DNA of 64,000 nt from Paraniabella defluvii (GTDB taxonomy: Bacteria > Bacteroidota > Bacteroidia > Chitinophagales > Chitinophagaceae): assembly GCA_019316985.1 (NCBI GenBank), contig CP079215.1, forward strand, positions 4,774,001-4,838,000, written 5' to 3'. Positions within the stretch are counted from its first letter, which is position 1. The number at the start of each line of letters is the position of its first letter. Shown here piece after piece: positions 44,686 through 55,621 of this stretch. Below the pieces are notes generated by a model, which did not search any database, was not told where the DNA came from, and worked only from the letters and a program-made list of their open reading frames with translations. A program made the translations under genes and the position numbers.

Positions 44686-44895
44686 GTTACAATGTATTTA
44701 CTATAAGCGCCGTAAAATTTGCGACGACCGGTATTTTAACCATTCAAATTTGGTTCTTTTTTCGGATATATGGTTAGAATCTATATAAAAATACGGTATT
44801 AATACAAAATTGACATATAAAATATGCTATATAGATCTTTGAAGTGTCTTTTTCTCACCGGTAATCAAACTATTTCAATCATAAACTAAGAACAC

Positions 44896-45347
44896 ATGAA
44901 ACAATTTCTGCTGATTATTGCAATGGCGATGACCGCCACTTTATGTTTTTCACAGGTAAAACAACCTGTACAATGGAACTTCAACGCTAAAAAAATAAAT
45001 GCAGCCACTTATGAGATTCATTTAACTGCCAGTCTTGATCCGGGATGGCATATCTATTCGCAAACAACACCCGACGGCGGACCAGTACCTACAAAAATCA
45101 AGTTTACCGCTAACCCGTTGTTGGTGGTTCAGGGCGCAGCCTCTGAGACAGGAAAGCTTGAAAAAAACATGAACCAATATTTGGTGTGGATGTAAAGCAG
45201 TTTTCAAATAAAGTAGACTTTGTGCAAATAGTAAAGCTGAAAGGGAAGGTAAAAACCAATATAAGCGGCAGCATTGATTTTATGGCCTGCAACGACAGGG
45301 AATGTCTTCCGCCTGCGAATCAAAAGTTTTCAATAGCCGTTCAATAA
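44896..45347 (+). CDS. DsbD alpha-like (DsbD N-terminal domain) periplasmic protein
   Basis: About 150 residues. The signal peptide is MKQFLLIIAMAMTATLCFSQ. PVQWNFNAKKINAATYEIHL and LDPGWHIYSQTTPDGGPVPT match the immunoglobulin-like N-terminal domain of DsbD. After a slip at the A7 run 45161-45167 (needs A8) it continues EPIFGVDVKQFSNKVDFVQI and ends with the redox pair in MACNDRECLPPANQKFSIAV. It probably hands electrons from the next gene's membrane protein to periplasmic thiols. It starts the operon and is divergent from the Lrp gene. The DsbD gene begins 8 bases after the stop. Confidence 0.86.
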
Positions 45348-45355
45348 GTATTTTT

Positions 45356-47374
45356 ATGAAAAGATTTTTTTTTGCCGGTGTACTGGTTATACTGCAATGT
45401 TTAGCGATCCTTTCAAGCGCCGCTGACACTACCGATATAAGGTTTGAATATAAGACAGAGCGGCTTAATAGTAAAGAAGTACTGCTTTCGGTAACGGCGC
45501 GGCTGGCCCCGGGTAAAATTGTATGCCATGCAGCGTGCTGACACCGACGCGTTGTACTCAAATATAATATTCGATACCACCATAGCCAGGCTTTTTCCGG
45601 CACGGTTACAGAAAAGGGCGCCAAGCAATCAGAAAAAGACGCTTCTGTGAATGCTGCTGTAAATTTTTTACAGACTCTGTTAGCTGGCAGCAAAAAATAC
45701 ATCTCGATCCCAACGATAGCCTGGTAGCAGGTGTTCAGGTAAATTACCTGTATAAAAAAGGAGAGGAATATTTGCCCGGCGAAGAAGCCGGCAGGTTGTA
45801 TGTGGAGCCCGGTGAAAAAGCACCGGATAATGCCGATATTCAGAACCGATCCCTGCTATGGATATTTTTGACGGCGTTTGGCGGGGGCTGCTTGCTTTGT
45901 TAACTCCTTGTGTGTACTCTATGATACCCGTGACAGTTTCTTTTTTACCAAGCGAAGCAAAACACGCATGGAGGGCAGGAAGAATGCAGTCATTTATTCT
46001 TTGTCTATTATCTTCATCTTTACATTTATTGGATTTTTAATTACGCTGATCTGGGGACCCACTGCTTTAAATGATATTTCAACCAACTGGATCTTTAACC
46101 TGTTTATTTTCCTGGTATTTATCATTTTTGGCATTTCATTCCTGGGTGCGTTTGAAATAACGCTACCATCATCCTGGTCTAATAAGGCCGATTCCAAGGC
46201 CAATGCTTCCAGCTTCCTGGGCATATTTTTCATGGCGCTGGTATTGGTGGTGGTATCTTTTAGCTGCACCGGCCCTATCCTGGGCTTGTTGCTGCCGGTA
46301 ATATTTAAAGGGGGTATGCGGGACCCCTGATCGGGTTTTTCGGATTTTCGCTGGCCCTGGCAATTCCGTTTGCACTGTTTGCGTTTTTCCCGTCCTGGTT
46401 AAACAGTTTAAGCAAACCAGGGGCTGGATGAACGCCATCAAGGTGACCCTTGGGTTTATCGAACTGGCCCTGGCGCTTAAATTCTTATCTAATGCAGACC
46501 TGGCAAGGGGTTGGAGGTTGCTGGACAGGGAAATTTTTATAGCGGCCTGGATCGTGATATTTATTTTACTGGGTATTTATTTATTGGGCAAACTGAAGTT
46601 TCATCACGATGACGAGTTACCGAAGAATGATTTTGGATTGCCTTATTTATCGGTAACAAGATTACTGTTTGCCATGACTTCCCTGATTTTTGCGGTATAC
46701 ATGATCCCTGGCTTATGGGGAGCACCCTTGAAAGGTATCTCTGCCTTTGTACCGCCAATGGGTACGCAGGACTTTAATGCAGACGATCTTCCTTCCGGTT
46801 TCAGGTTTCCGGTAGCGGGTGCCGTTACGGCTCATAATGAAGCCGGAGAAGCGGAGGTACTGCCTCAACCGGTGAAGTACCATGAGGAAATGAAAAAGAA
46901 CGAACCGGATGTTGTGGTGAATAACGGGATGATAACCTATTTCGATTATCAGGAAGCGCTCGCTGTAGCCCGGAAACAAAAAAGCCGCTGATGCTGGATT
47001 TTACGGGTATTAACTGCGTAAACTGCCGTAAAATGGAAGGGCAGGTATGGAGCGATCCCCGGGTAATGCAGCGCCTGAAAGACGACTTCGTGATCGTATC
47101 ACTTTACGTAGATGTACATAATGTTTACATTCCCCGGCAGGAACAATATTTTTCTAAAACACTGAACAGGCAGGTAGAAACATTAGGCGATTTAAACGCC
47201 GATATGCAGGTTTCAAAATTTGGCGCCAACACCCAGCCATATTATTTCTTTCTGGATGGCAATGAGCAGCGCCTGGCCCCGGAAGGTTATGGTTATGACC
47301 CCGACATCAACAAGTTTATCAAGCTGTTAGATGCAGTGAAAGAGGCTTACAATAAAGGAGGTGTTGCTAATTAA
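45356..47374 (+). CDS. dsbD: Thiol:disulfide interchange protein DsbD
   Basis: About 670 residues in four pieces. The signal peptide is MKRFFFAGVLVILQCLAILS, with a DsbD alpha-like N-part. The membrane domain follows: FGGGLLALLTPCVYSMIPVT and VVVSFSCTGPILGLLLPVIF hold the two redox cysteines, with helices such as IIFIFTFIGFLITLIWG and IFIAAWIVIFILLGIYLL. The C-terminal thioredoxin domain has MLDFTGINCVNCRKMEGQVW with CVNC. It carries electrons from cytoplasmic thioredoxin across the inner membrane. Breaks lie near 45525, 46315 and 46985, and maybe near 45670. Downstream is a cysteine synthase-like gene. Together with the previous gene it forms a periplasmic thiol-reduction module. Confidence 0.93.
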
Positions 47375-47398
47375 TAGATCAGTATAAAAGGAATAAAT

Positions 47399-48495
47399 AT
47401 GAAAACGACAATAGCTCAAGCCGTAAGCGGTACCGATGATTGCGGTTGTTACAGCAATGAAGCTTCATTAAGTGTGGAGGAAAAAATCGGTAATAAACTT
47501 GCACACCTTTGGAACATGGTGGGTAATACGCCTTTGCTCGAAATTTCTTACCGTTACAAAGGCAGGTGCAGGAAGGTGTATGTTAAATGTGAGCATTACA
47601 ACCTTACCGGGAGTATTAAAGATCGAATGGCCCTGTATATACTGCAAAAGGCTTACGAAGAGAAGCTCATCAAACCGGGTGATACTATTGTTGAAGCTAC
47701 CAGCGGCAATACGGGTATAGCTTTCAGTGCCATTGGCCGTGCATTAGGGCATGATGTAAAGATTATTATGCCTAACTGGCTCAGTAAAGAACGAATAGAT
47801 ATCATACGCAGCTTGGGTGCAGAAGTAATATTAATAAGCAAGGAGGAGGGCGGCTTCCTGGGAAGTATACAGCTATCCGAAAAAATGGCCCAATCAGATG
47901 CTTCCGTTTTCCTGCCCCGCCAGTTTGAAAATCTCTATAATTGCGAAGCGCACGAAAAAACAACTGCTAAGGAGGTATGGATGCAGCTGCAGTCGATCGA
48001 TAAAACACCCGATGCGTTTGTAGCCGGCGTGGGTACCGGGGTACCATCATGGGCGTAGGCAACTATTTAACGCGTCGAAATCCCGGTATCTGTATTCATC
48101 CTCTTGAGCCGGCCGAATCGCCTACTTTATCTACAGGATATAAAGTGGGTTCTCATCGCATACAGGGCATTTCTGATGAATTTATACCAGCTATTGTAAA
48201 ATTAGACCAGCTAGGTAAAGTGATCAAGGCATCAGACGGCGACTCCATCCTGATGGCACAACAGCTTTCACGGAAATTAGGGCTGGCTGTAGGTATTTCC
48301 TCAGGGGCTAATATGATTGGCGCCATACAGTTGCAGGAAGAGCTGGGTAACCAGGCGGTAGTAGTAACTGTATTTAGCGATAGCAATAAGAAATATCTCA
48401 GTACCGACCTGATGAAGGAAGAACCCTTGAAGGAAGGTTATTACTCAACTGATGTGGATTTGCTCGATTACAGGGCTATTGGCAGGTACTATTAA
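47399..48495 (+). CDS. Cysteine synthase / cystathionine beta-synthase family PLP enzyme
   Basis: About 366 residues with one frameshift. The N-terminal 35 residues (DDCGCYSNEASLSVEEKI) are an extension with CxC. The fold-type II PLP core has LWNMVGNTPLLEI, the PLP lysine in YNLTGSIKDRMALYI, the substrate loop VEATSGNTGIAFSAIGRAL and GTGGTIMGVGNYL, then VGISSGANMIGAIQL. G4 at 48038-48041 is one short (GTGGT needs G5). It makes cysteine or cystathionine from an activated serine and a sulfur donor. The CBS domains of a full cystathionine synthase are absent, so cysteine synthase-like is the safer call. It follows dsbD by 24 bases. Confidence 0.88.
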
Positions 48496-48531
48496 GAATA
48501 AATAGGCCTGATGTTGAGCGGCATATCGTAT

Positions 48532-48569
48532 AATTCCTTTTCGGTTTTTCGGAAAGGAATTGTTTTTTT
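48532..48569 (+). terminator. Intrinsic terminator after the cysteine synthase-like gene
   Basis: AATTCCTTT and AAAGGAATT form a 9-bp stem around TCGGTTTTTCGG, itself partly self-paired, followed by GTTTTTTTG. It lies 36 bases behind the stop. Confidence 0.88.
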
Positions 48570-48585
48570 GTAAAAATAACTCAAA

Positions 48586-49614
48586 GTGAAGCTGGAATAC
48601 TATCCCCATCGTTTAAAATTCAGACACCCCTTTACCATTTCAAAAGGTACCAAAACACATCAACCCACATTAATTGTGATGCTGGAGCATTTTGGCATAA
48701 AAGGGTATGGAGAGGCGCCGGCCATCACTTATTACGATATCACGGTCGAAAAAATGATGGAAGATCTGCAGGCCAGGCATGCGATGATCGAAAAGTTTGC
48801 TTTTACAGAACCCGATCGCTATTGGCATTTTTTACACCATTTGCTACCTAAAAATCCGTTCCTGGTTTGCGCGCTGGATATGGCAGCGTGGGATATATTT
48901 GGCAAAATGTCCCGCAAGCCTCTCTACCAGATGTGGCGGGGTGATATTGCCAAAAGCCCGCTGACGGATTATACGATAGGCATCGACAGCATCGAAAAAA
49001 TGACAGAAAAGCTAAAAGAAAAGCCCTGGCCGATTTACAAAATAAAAGTAGGAACGGCTGACGATATTGCTATTGTAAAAGCTTTGCGCCAGCAAACCGA
49101 TGCCGTATTAAGAGTAGATGCCAATGCAGGGTGGGACCTAGAAACGGCGCTTCGGTTGATCCCGCAGCTGAAGGAATTAGGGGTAGAACTGGTAGAGCAA
49201 CCGCTTGCAAAAGATAACTGGGAGGGAATGAAAGTGTTGTTTGAGCAATCGTCACTCCCGTTAATGGCCGATGAAAGCTGTGTTTTTGAAGCTGATGTAG
49301 CCAAATGTGAAGGATATTTCCACGGTATAAATATCAAGCTTACCAAGTGCAGTGGTATCACGCCGGCGCTAAGAATGATACCCGATGCCCGCAAAAGGAA
49401 CCTGAAAGTAATGTTAGGTTGTATGAATGAAAGCTCGGTAGGGTCGGCAGCTATGGCGCACCTGGCCCCGCTGGTAGATTACCTGGATATGGACGGGCCG
49501 TTGTTGTTAGAGGAAGATGTGGCCGCAGGTGTGGCTTACGACAACGGGAGAGTACTCTACAACGGTTTACCCGGTTTAGGTATAGACTATAAAGGATTGT
49601 TTCAGAAGTTGTAA
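48586..49614 (+). CDS. Dipeptide epimerase (enolase superfamily, L-Ala-D/L-Glu epimerase type)
   Basis: An intact 342-residue enzyme with a GTG start at 48586. Enolase-superfamily catalytic features: KxK in PIYKIKVGTADD, metal ligands in LRVDANAGWDLE, LVEQPLAKDN and PLMADESCVFEAD, and the second base in INIKLTKCSG. The DMDGP near the end is characteristic of the dipeptide epimerases. The N-terminal capping domain (FRHPFTISKGTKTHQPTLIV) is present. It epimerises the second residue of L-Ala-D-Glu or a related dipeptide during recycling of cell-wall peptides. It is downstream of a terminator and apparently monocistronic. Confidence 0.92.
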   Translation: MKLEYYPHRLKFRHPFTISKGTKTHQPTLIVMLEHFGIKGYGEAPAITYYDITVEKMMEDLQARHAMIEKFAFTEPDRYWHFLHHLLPKNPFLVCALDMAAWDIFGKMSRKPLYQMWRGDIAKSPLTDYTIGIDSIEKMTEKLKEKPWPIYKIKVGTADDIAIVKALRQQTDAVLRVDANAGWDLETALRLIPQLKELGVELVEQPLAKDNWEGMKVLFEQSSLPLMADESCVFEADVAKCEGYFHGINIKLTKCSGITPALRMIPDARKRNLKVMLGCMNESSVGSAAMAHLAPLVDYLDMDGPLLLEEDVAAGVAYDNGRVLYNGLPGLGIDYKGLFQKL

Positions 49615-49964
49615 ACAAACTGTATAGGGATATAGTAGCTTTAGAACAGCCTGGTGCAAGTTGGAAGCTGCTTCACCAAAGTGGGCCTGCTCATATCGGT
49701 TCAGTTGAAATGAATATCAATTTTATATATAAATATATTAATTAGTTGCTAATTATCAAATTATTGATAGGTATAATTTTATATTTATTTACATAAAATA
49801 AAAGATAATGTTATTGTTGTTGTAAAAAGGATGTGCCGTTTATTTTGTGTCTGTTCTTTTTGTTACTGCCTGTCTGTGAAGCCTTTACAATCCGTGGCTA
49901 ATATGTGAATAGGTTATCATTTTATAATCCCCATATTATCTTATTTTGCGTGCCCCGATAAAGT
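49615..49964. other. AT-rich intergenic region upstream of the SMC operon
   Basis: 350 bases without a gene. The part 49715-49810 is almost all A/T and contains TATCAA-ATTA-TTGATA (49754-49769), a palindrome that could be a regulatory site. TTATTTTG (49941-49948) is a near-match to TAnnTTTG, 16 bases before jetA. No coding frame is credible. Confidence 0.5.
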
Positions 49965-51444
49965 GTGGACAAGGGCATGACAAGCGAAAACATAACCTTT
50001 TTAATACAATCTTCCCCGGCTTTGCAAATGCTGAGACTGCGTAACGCTGCCTGGGTATTACCTTTTTTATACACGGTATTCAAGGAAAACCGGCGTATGG
50101 TGGTTAAAGAAGAACAGCTCGTGCCTTTGCTGGCAGAAACCCTTAGCCAGCATGCAGACGGTACGGAAGACCTGGAGGAGGCAAGAATTGAGTTTGGCGA
50201 AGACGAAGAGAGCCGTAGCCGCAAATACCTGGTAAGCTGGGTTCAGAAACGCATATTACAGGATTTTCCCGACACAGAAGGAAACACTAATTACCAGCTC
50301 AGCGCCTACACGGAGAAGGTTTTTCAATGGATGCAAAACCTGCAACTGGGTCAGAATCATGTGGGAACGGAGAGCCGTTTCAAAATGTTGTTTGGGTCTT
50401 TGCGGGATATGGTGGAGAATACCGAAGATGACAAGGAAAAGAAACTACAGATACTTAAAGACCGCAGGGCCGAAATTGACAAAGAAATAAAAGCCCTGGA
50501 ATTAGGCGTGGCTCCCCGCGCTATAATAATGCGCAGGTGCAGGAGCGTCTCGACCTGTTTATCAAGCTTTGCTATGAGCTGATCGGTGATTTTAGAGAGG
50601 TGGAAGATAATTTTAAACAGATTCACCGCAATATCGTAGAGCAGCATACCAAAGCCGAGCAGCATAAGGGAACCATTGTAGGCTTTGCATTTGAATCGTA
50701 CGACGCATTGCGCAGCAGCAACCAGGGAAAGAGCTTCTATGCCTTCTGGGATTTTCTCATCTCGCGTAACGGACAGGAAGAGTGGCGTCAGCTTACCGAG
50801 CAGCTCCTGATATTACTTGAAGACCGCGAGCTGGAGGCCGATACAGATTTTCTCCAAAACATAAAATCCTTCCTGCTCGAGCAGGGTAAATCGGTATACG
50901 ATGCCAACGACAAAATGGCGGAGAAACTGAGCCGCATTATTACGGAAAAAGAAATTGCACGACACCGGAGGCTGAGGCAACAGATTAGTAGTATTAAAGA
51001 GTTGGTGTTTGACCTGATGGAGGAAGAACAAATAGAAGCCGGTTTGCAAATTGAAGAGCCTGCCGAAATAAAAATAGTGATGGACCGGAAACTGGCGCTG
51101 GAAGAAAAAGATCAGCCGCCGCTTTAAAGCAACCCATGGCGGCAGTTGAAAAGATCGCGGATATAGAACGATTCAACCGCTTACTCAATACGGCCTTTAT
51201 TGATAAAAAGCTGCTTTGGAATAAGGTGGAAACCGTATTAAAGGACAGGCAAACCGCTACTTTAAAAGAGATTGTAGAGGCCACATCGCTGGATAATGGT
51301 CTGGCCGAAGTGATCGGTTATTATAGCTTCCTGAAAGAAAAATCAAAAAGGGTACAGATTATTGGAACAGCAGTGGAATTAATACCACTGAATAGAGAGG
51401 CAACCAAATTTGTAGAAGTACCTTATTTATTATTTAGCAAATAA
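49965..51444 (+). CDS. DUF3375 protein, JetA/MksF-type kleisin of a condensin-like complex
   Basis: About 493 residues in three pieces (breaks near 50520 and 51118). It starts with GTG (or the ATG at 49977). The DUF3375 pattern is clear: RKYLVSWVQKRILQDFPDTE, YQLSAYTEKVFQWMQNLQLG, HVGTESRFKMLFGSLRDMVE, KDRRAEIDKEIKALELG, FIKLCYELIGDFREVEDNF and NQGKSFYAFWDFLISRNGQE. JetA/MksF is the kleisin-like subunit that bridges the SMC head and the MksE/JetB partner. It heads the operon and is followed 9 bases later by jetB. Known relatives act in chromosome organisation (MksBEF) or plasmid defence (Wadjet). Confidence 0.9.
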
Positions 51445-51453
51445 CAATCGCAG

Positions 51454-52043
51454 ATGTCGGATAAGATACATGCATTTACCCCCGTGTTTATAAAATTATT
51501 GAAGGGGCCGGTAGAGTACCTGGAAAAGAGCACCTGGGAAAAGCTGGTGCAATACAGGTCCGAACTGACGGGTTTTTTACAGCAGCTAGGCTTAACCCTG
51601 GTACTGGATGAGCAGGATGGATATGCCTATATCAAACACAGCATTACCGAAGAGGACACTACGGGGGTAAGCTGGGCACAAAGGCGCAGCCTTACTTATG
51701 ACGAAAGTGTAATGCTGGTATTACTGCGCGATATGATGGCCGAATTTGAAGTGGGAGAGGCTACGCACCGGGAGCTAATCAAAAACGCAGGGAAATAAAG
51801 GAATATGCCGAGCTGTTTTTTAAAGAAAATGCCAGCAGGGTAAAAATGCTTAAGGACATTGATCGCCTGATCGACCGGGCAGAAGAAAACGGCTTCCTGG
51901 AACGATCAGAAAATCATGACGTGGCAGACGAGCAGAAGTTCCGGATCAAAAAGATCATTAAAGCCCGGGTAGACAGTGAAATTTTAGAAGATTTTAAACA
52001 GCAACTCACAGCACATGCAGCTAAGCGTATTCAGCACGGATAA
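51454..52043 (+). CDS. DUF4194 protein, JetB/MksE-type subunit
   Basis: About 196 residues with one break at the A5 run 51781-51785 (needs A6 for IKKRREIKEYAEL). It begins MSDKIHAFTPVFIKLLKGPV. DUF4194 features: EYLEKSTWEKLVQYRSELTG, FLQQLGLTLVLDEQDGYAYI, RRSLTYDESVMLVLLRDMMA and RLIDRAEENGFLERSE. JetB/MksE forms a dimer-like KITE subunit that sits on the kleisin. Its end overlaps the start of jetC by about 29 bases, so translation is probably coupled. Confidence 0.9.
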
Positions 52044-55000
52044 CGAAAAAGCGGTTTCCGGTTACAATACATGGAGGTATTTAACTGGGGAACTTTTGAC
52101 GAACAGATACATACCATCACCCCCAATGGTGAAACTAGCCTGTTAACCGGGGCCAATGGTAGCGGTAAAACCACTTTCGTGGATGCGCTGCTTACCTTAA
52201 TTGTTCCTGAAAAGAGATACCGGTTTTATAACCAAAGCAGTGGTAGTGAGAAGAAAGGCGACCGTACCGAGGATACCTATGTGATGGGAGGCTACGGTAC
52301 CATTAACTCAGATACGGGTGTTACCAAAACCTTGTACCTCCGCGAAAACCGGGACGAGGCCTACAGTATACTCCTGGCCAATTTTACCAATGAGGCGCAG
52401 CAGGAGGTTACCCTGTTCCAGGTACGTTATTTTACCAATGGAGACATGCAGAAGCGGTTTGGCATTGCCCATAAAAGCCTGCGTATTGAAACAGACTTTA
52501 AACCTTTCGACCTGGGCAATGCCTGGAAGCGCAGGATCGATCAGCAATATAATAAGGGAAGCCGTAAGCAGGTAGAATGGTTTGACGCTGCCAGCAAATA
52601 TGCCAACCGTATGGTAGATGTGCTGGGTATGCAAAGTATACAGGCCCTTACCTTATTTAACCAGACAGTTGGTATTAAGGTGTTGGGCAACCTGGACGAT
52701 TTTATCCGCACCCATATGTTGGAGCCGCGGGATATGGAATCTTCTTTCCAGGAGCTCAAAAAACACCTGGCTACTTTGTTAGATGCACAACGTAATATTG
52801 AAAAGGCGGAAGAGCAGATACGTTTGCTGCAGCCGGTGCACGAGCATTACAGGGGTTTAAAAACCTGCAGGATCAGCAAAAAACCATACAACAATCGGTA
52901 CAAACGGCCAGCATTTGGAAGAGCTTTACGCACGACGCCTTGTTACAGGAGGCATTGGAAGAGGATGCTGCCAACATGAAGGCCCTGGAGCGGCAGGCCG
53001 CTGATCTGAAAGAAGCGATAGACCGGTTGCACGAAGAAGAGCGAACCACGCGCAACCAGATCGAGCAAAACAAAGCCGGTCAGCGCTTAAAGCAGCTCGA
53101 AGAGGAATTAAAAGAGCAGCAGGCAAGGAAGAAGGAGGCAGAAGCTAACCTGGCGCTGTTTACAGAATGGTGTACCACGCTGCATTTGGAGGATAAAACA
53201 GCTTCGGATGAAGAAAGCTATAGAAGGATACAGAAAGAAACAGCGAAAGCTGCCTTACGCCTGGATCGTGAAAACCGCCTGAATGAAGAGGACGATTTTG
53301 ATGCCAAAAATCAGCACCGCAAAGCGCATGAAGAAAAAGACCAGCTGGAAAGAGAACTGAACATCCTACTGCACAGCAAAAGTAATATACCGGCTCACCT
53401 GGTGAATGTGAGAAGGAATTGTGCAATGCGCTCAGGCTTGAGACATCCGACCTGCCTTTTGCGGGCGAACTGGTACAGGTGAAACCGGAAGAGTTGCACT
53501 GGCAACCGGCATTAGAGAAATTGCTGCATGGGTTTTCACTGCGTTTGCTGGTACCCGACAAACATTATAAAAGGTGACCCGCTATATCAACCAAACCAAT
53601 ATCGGCGCGCGCCTGGTATACTACCACGTTAAGGATACTATACCTGTGTTGGCCGAAGATCAGACGGTTTTTTATAAGCTGGATTTTCATCCCGATCATC
53701 CTTTAACCGAATGGGTGCAGCAACAGGTGATACAACAGTTTTCTTATGTGTGCCTGAACGACGAGAAAACGCTTGAGCGTTACGATAAAGCGATCACCAT
53801 TAATGGCCTCGTAAAAAATCGGAACCGGCACGAGAAAGACGACCGTCCGGGCGTAAACGATGCCGGGCGCTTTGTAATGGGATGGAACAATGAACGCAAG
53901 AAAGAAGCATTAATTACCCGTCGTAATAAATTAACGGATGAACTGGCCAATGCTGCTGAAATTATTGAACGCTGCCGCAACCGAGCAGGTCGTTTGCAGA
54001 AACAGTTTTACGCATTGAGCAGATTGCAGGAGCATAATAGTTTTGCTTTGCTGGATGTGGCCGGCTGCCAGCGTGTTTTACATAAAACAGAAGAGCAGAT
54101 CAAAGAGTTAAGTAAAAGCAACAACCAGCTGCAGGCGCTGACAGCCCAACTGGATGAAGTAATAGCTCAGCGGGCAGAAGCAGAGAAAAAATGGCTGTCT
54201 GCCAATGGAGAAGTAACGATGCTGCAAAATCGTATTCATCAGCGCGAGCAGCTAAGAGCATCTTTGCAGGTATTATTACAACATATCACGGAAGAGAACA
54301 AAGACGAGCTATTACAGTTTCAGCAGCAACATGCCGTTGTATTGGGAGGTGTAGCGCTCGACACGATTGAAGAAACCTATCGTTTGTTTAAAGAACGGCT
54401 GGACGTAGAAGCATTGGGTATACAGCAGCAGTTGCATAAAACCGAAACACATTTAAACAGAAGCATCAGCCAGATCAAAAACCCTTCGCCGAATTTGCTG
54501 CAACGTTTTCCCGACTGGTATAGCGATGTACAGTTCTTACCCGAAGAAGCCGCTTATGCAGAAGAATTTAAAGAGTGGCTGGATAAACTGGAAACGGAGA
54601 ACCTGCCCAAATACAGGAGGGACTTTGAGAATTTCATCAATGATACGATTACGTATAAAATAGGCGGGCTTAACGAAGAAATGGAAAAATGGGAACGGGA
54701 GATCAACAACAGCGTCAATAAACTCAACCAATCGCTGGGTGTTATCAACTTCAACCGCCTGCCGGATACTTATATTCAACTGGGTAAACGTTCAGTGCCC
54801 GATGCCACTATCAAGGCATTCCGAAATGCTTTGCTGGATGCGTTACCTCAGGCTGCCAACTGGCAACAAAGTAAATTTGAAGATAAGGCTCTTCACTTTC
54901 GCCAGAAAGTACAGCCTTTGATCGATAGCCTGGATGAAAGTGAAAGCTATCGTGCCCGTGTAATGGATGTGCGCAACTGGTTTGAGTTCTGGGCCGATGA

Positions 55001-55409
55001 AAAGTATCGTAATACCAATGAGCTGAAGAAAACCTATCGCCAGATGGGACAGCTATCAGGCGGAGAGAAGGCGCAATTGACTTATACAATACTTTGTAGC
55101 GCCATTGCCTACCAGTTTGGTATTACACGCGAGGGAAAGAACAGCCGTAGTCTGCGCTTTATTGCAGTTGACGAAAGCTTCAGCAACCAGGACGAGGATA
55201 AAGCTACTTACCTGATGGAGCTCTGCAAGCAGTTACACCTGCAATTGCTGGTAGTAACACCTAGCGATAAAATACAGATAGTACAGGATTATATTGCTCA
55301 TGTGCACCTGGTGCAAAGGGTGAACAACCGTCATAGTGTTATGTACAATATGACCATTAAAGAGTTACAGCAGAAAATAAAAAACAGGGAGGAAGTAGCG
55401 GTAATGTAA
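52015..55409 (+). CDS. SMC-like ATPase, JetC/MksB-type
   Basis: About 1,130 residues over four frames. It starts MQLSVFSTDNEKA at 52015, and after a lost G near 52053 continues FRLQYMEVFNWGTFDE. Walker A is LLTGANGSGKTTFVDALL (52140-52190). Long coiled coils rich in E/K/R/Q run from about 52900 to 54480. Near the end are the ABC signature MGQLSGGEKAQLTYTILC (55045-55095) and Walker B LRFIAVDESFSNQDEDKAT (55150-55205). It is the loop-extruding motor of the MksBEF/Jet complex. Breaks are near 52865, 53410 and 53572. No JetD follows. A hairpin comes 72 bases behind the stop. Confidence 0.93.
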
Positions 55410-55480
55410 TGGTGCCGATGCCTTCTGAGGGCTGCGGCAGGCTACTGTATACTATTAGTGAACGCCTTTCAATTGGCTCA

Positions 55481-55505
55481 AAAGCAATGTCTGCTTCATT
55501 GCTTT
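55481..55505 (+). terminator. Hairpin behind the SMC operon
   Basis: AAAGCAATG and CATTGCTTT form a perfect 9-bp stem around TCTGCTT. There is no strong T-tract, but its place between jetC and the nuclease gene suggests an end of transcript. Confidence 0.5.
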
Positions 55506-55621
55506 ACAAGGCATTACGGCAATGTAACTATTGTTTAAGGGGAAGAGGGAGAGAACTTTAAGTAATATGCTCTTTGCTTAAAGTTTTAGCATAACTTTGC
55601 TAAATTTTTGAGCTGTGAAAT

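Noticed and set aside
55410..55621. A missing JetD gene hidden by frameshifts
   Set aside because: Only 212 bases lie between jetC and the nuclease gene, too few for the roughly 400-residue JetD. No JetD-like sequence is seen elsewhere.
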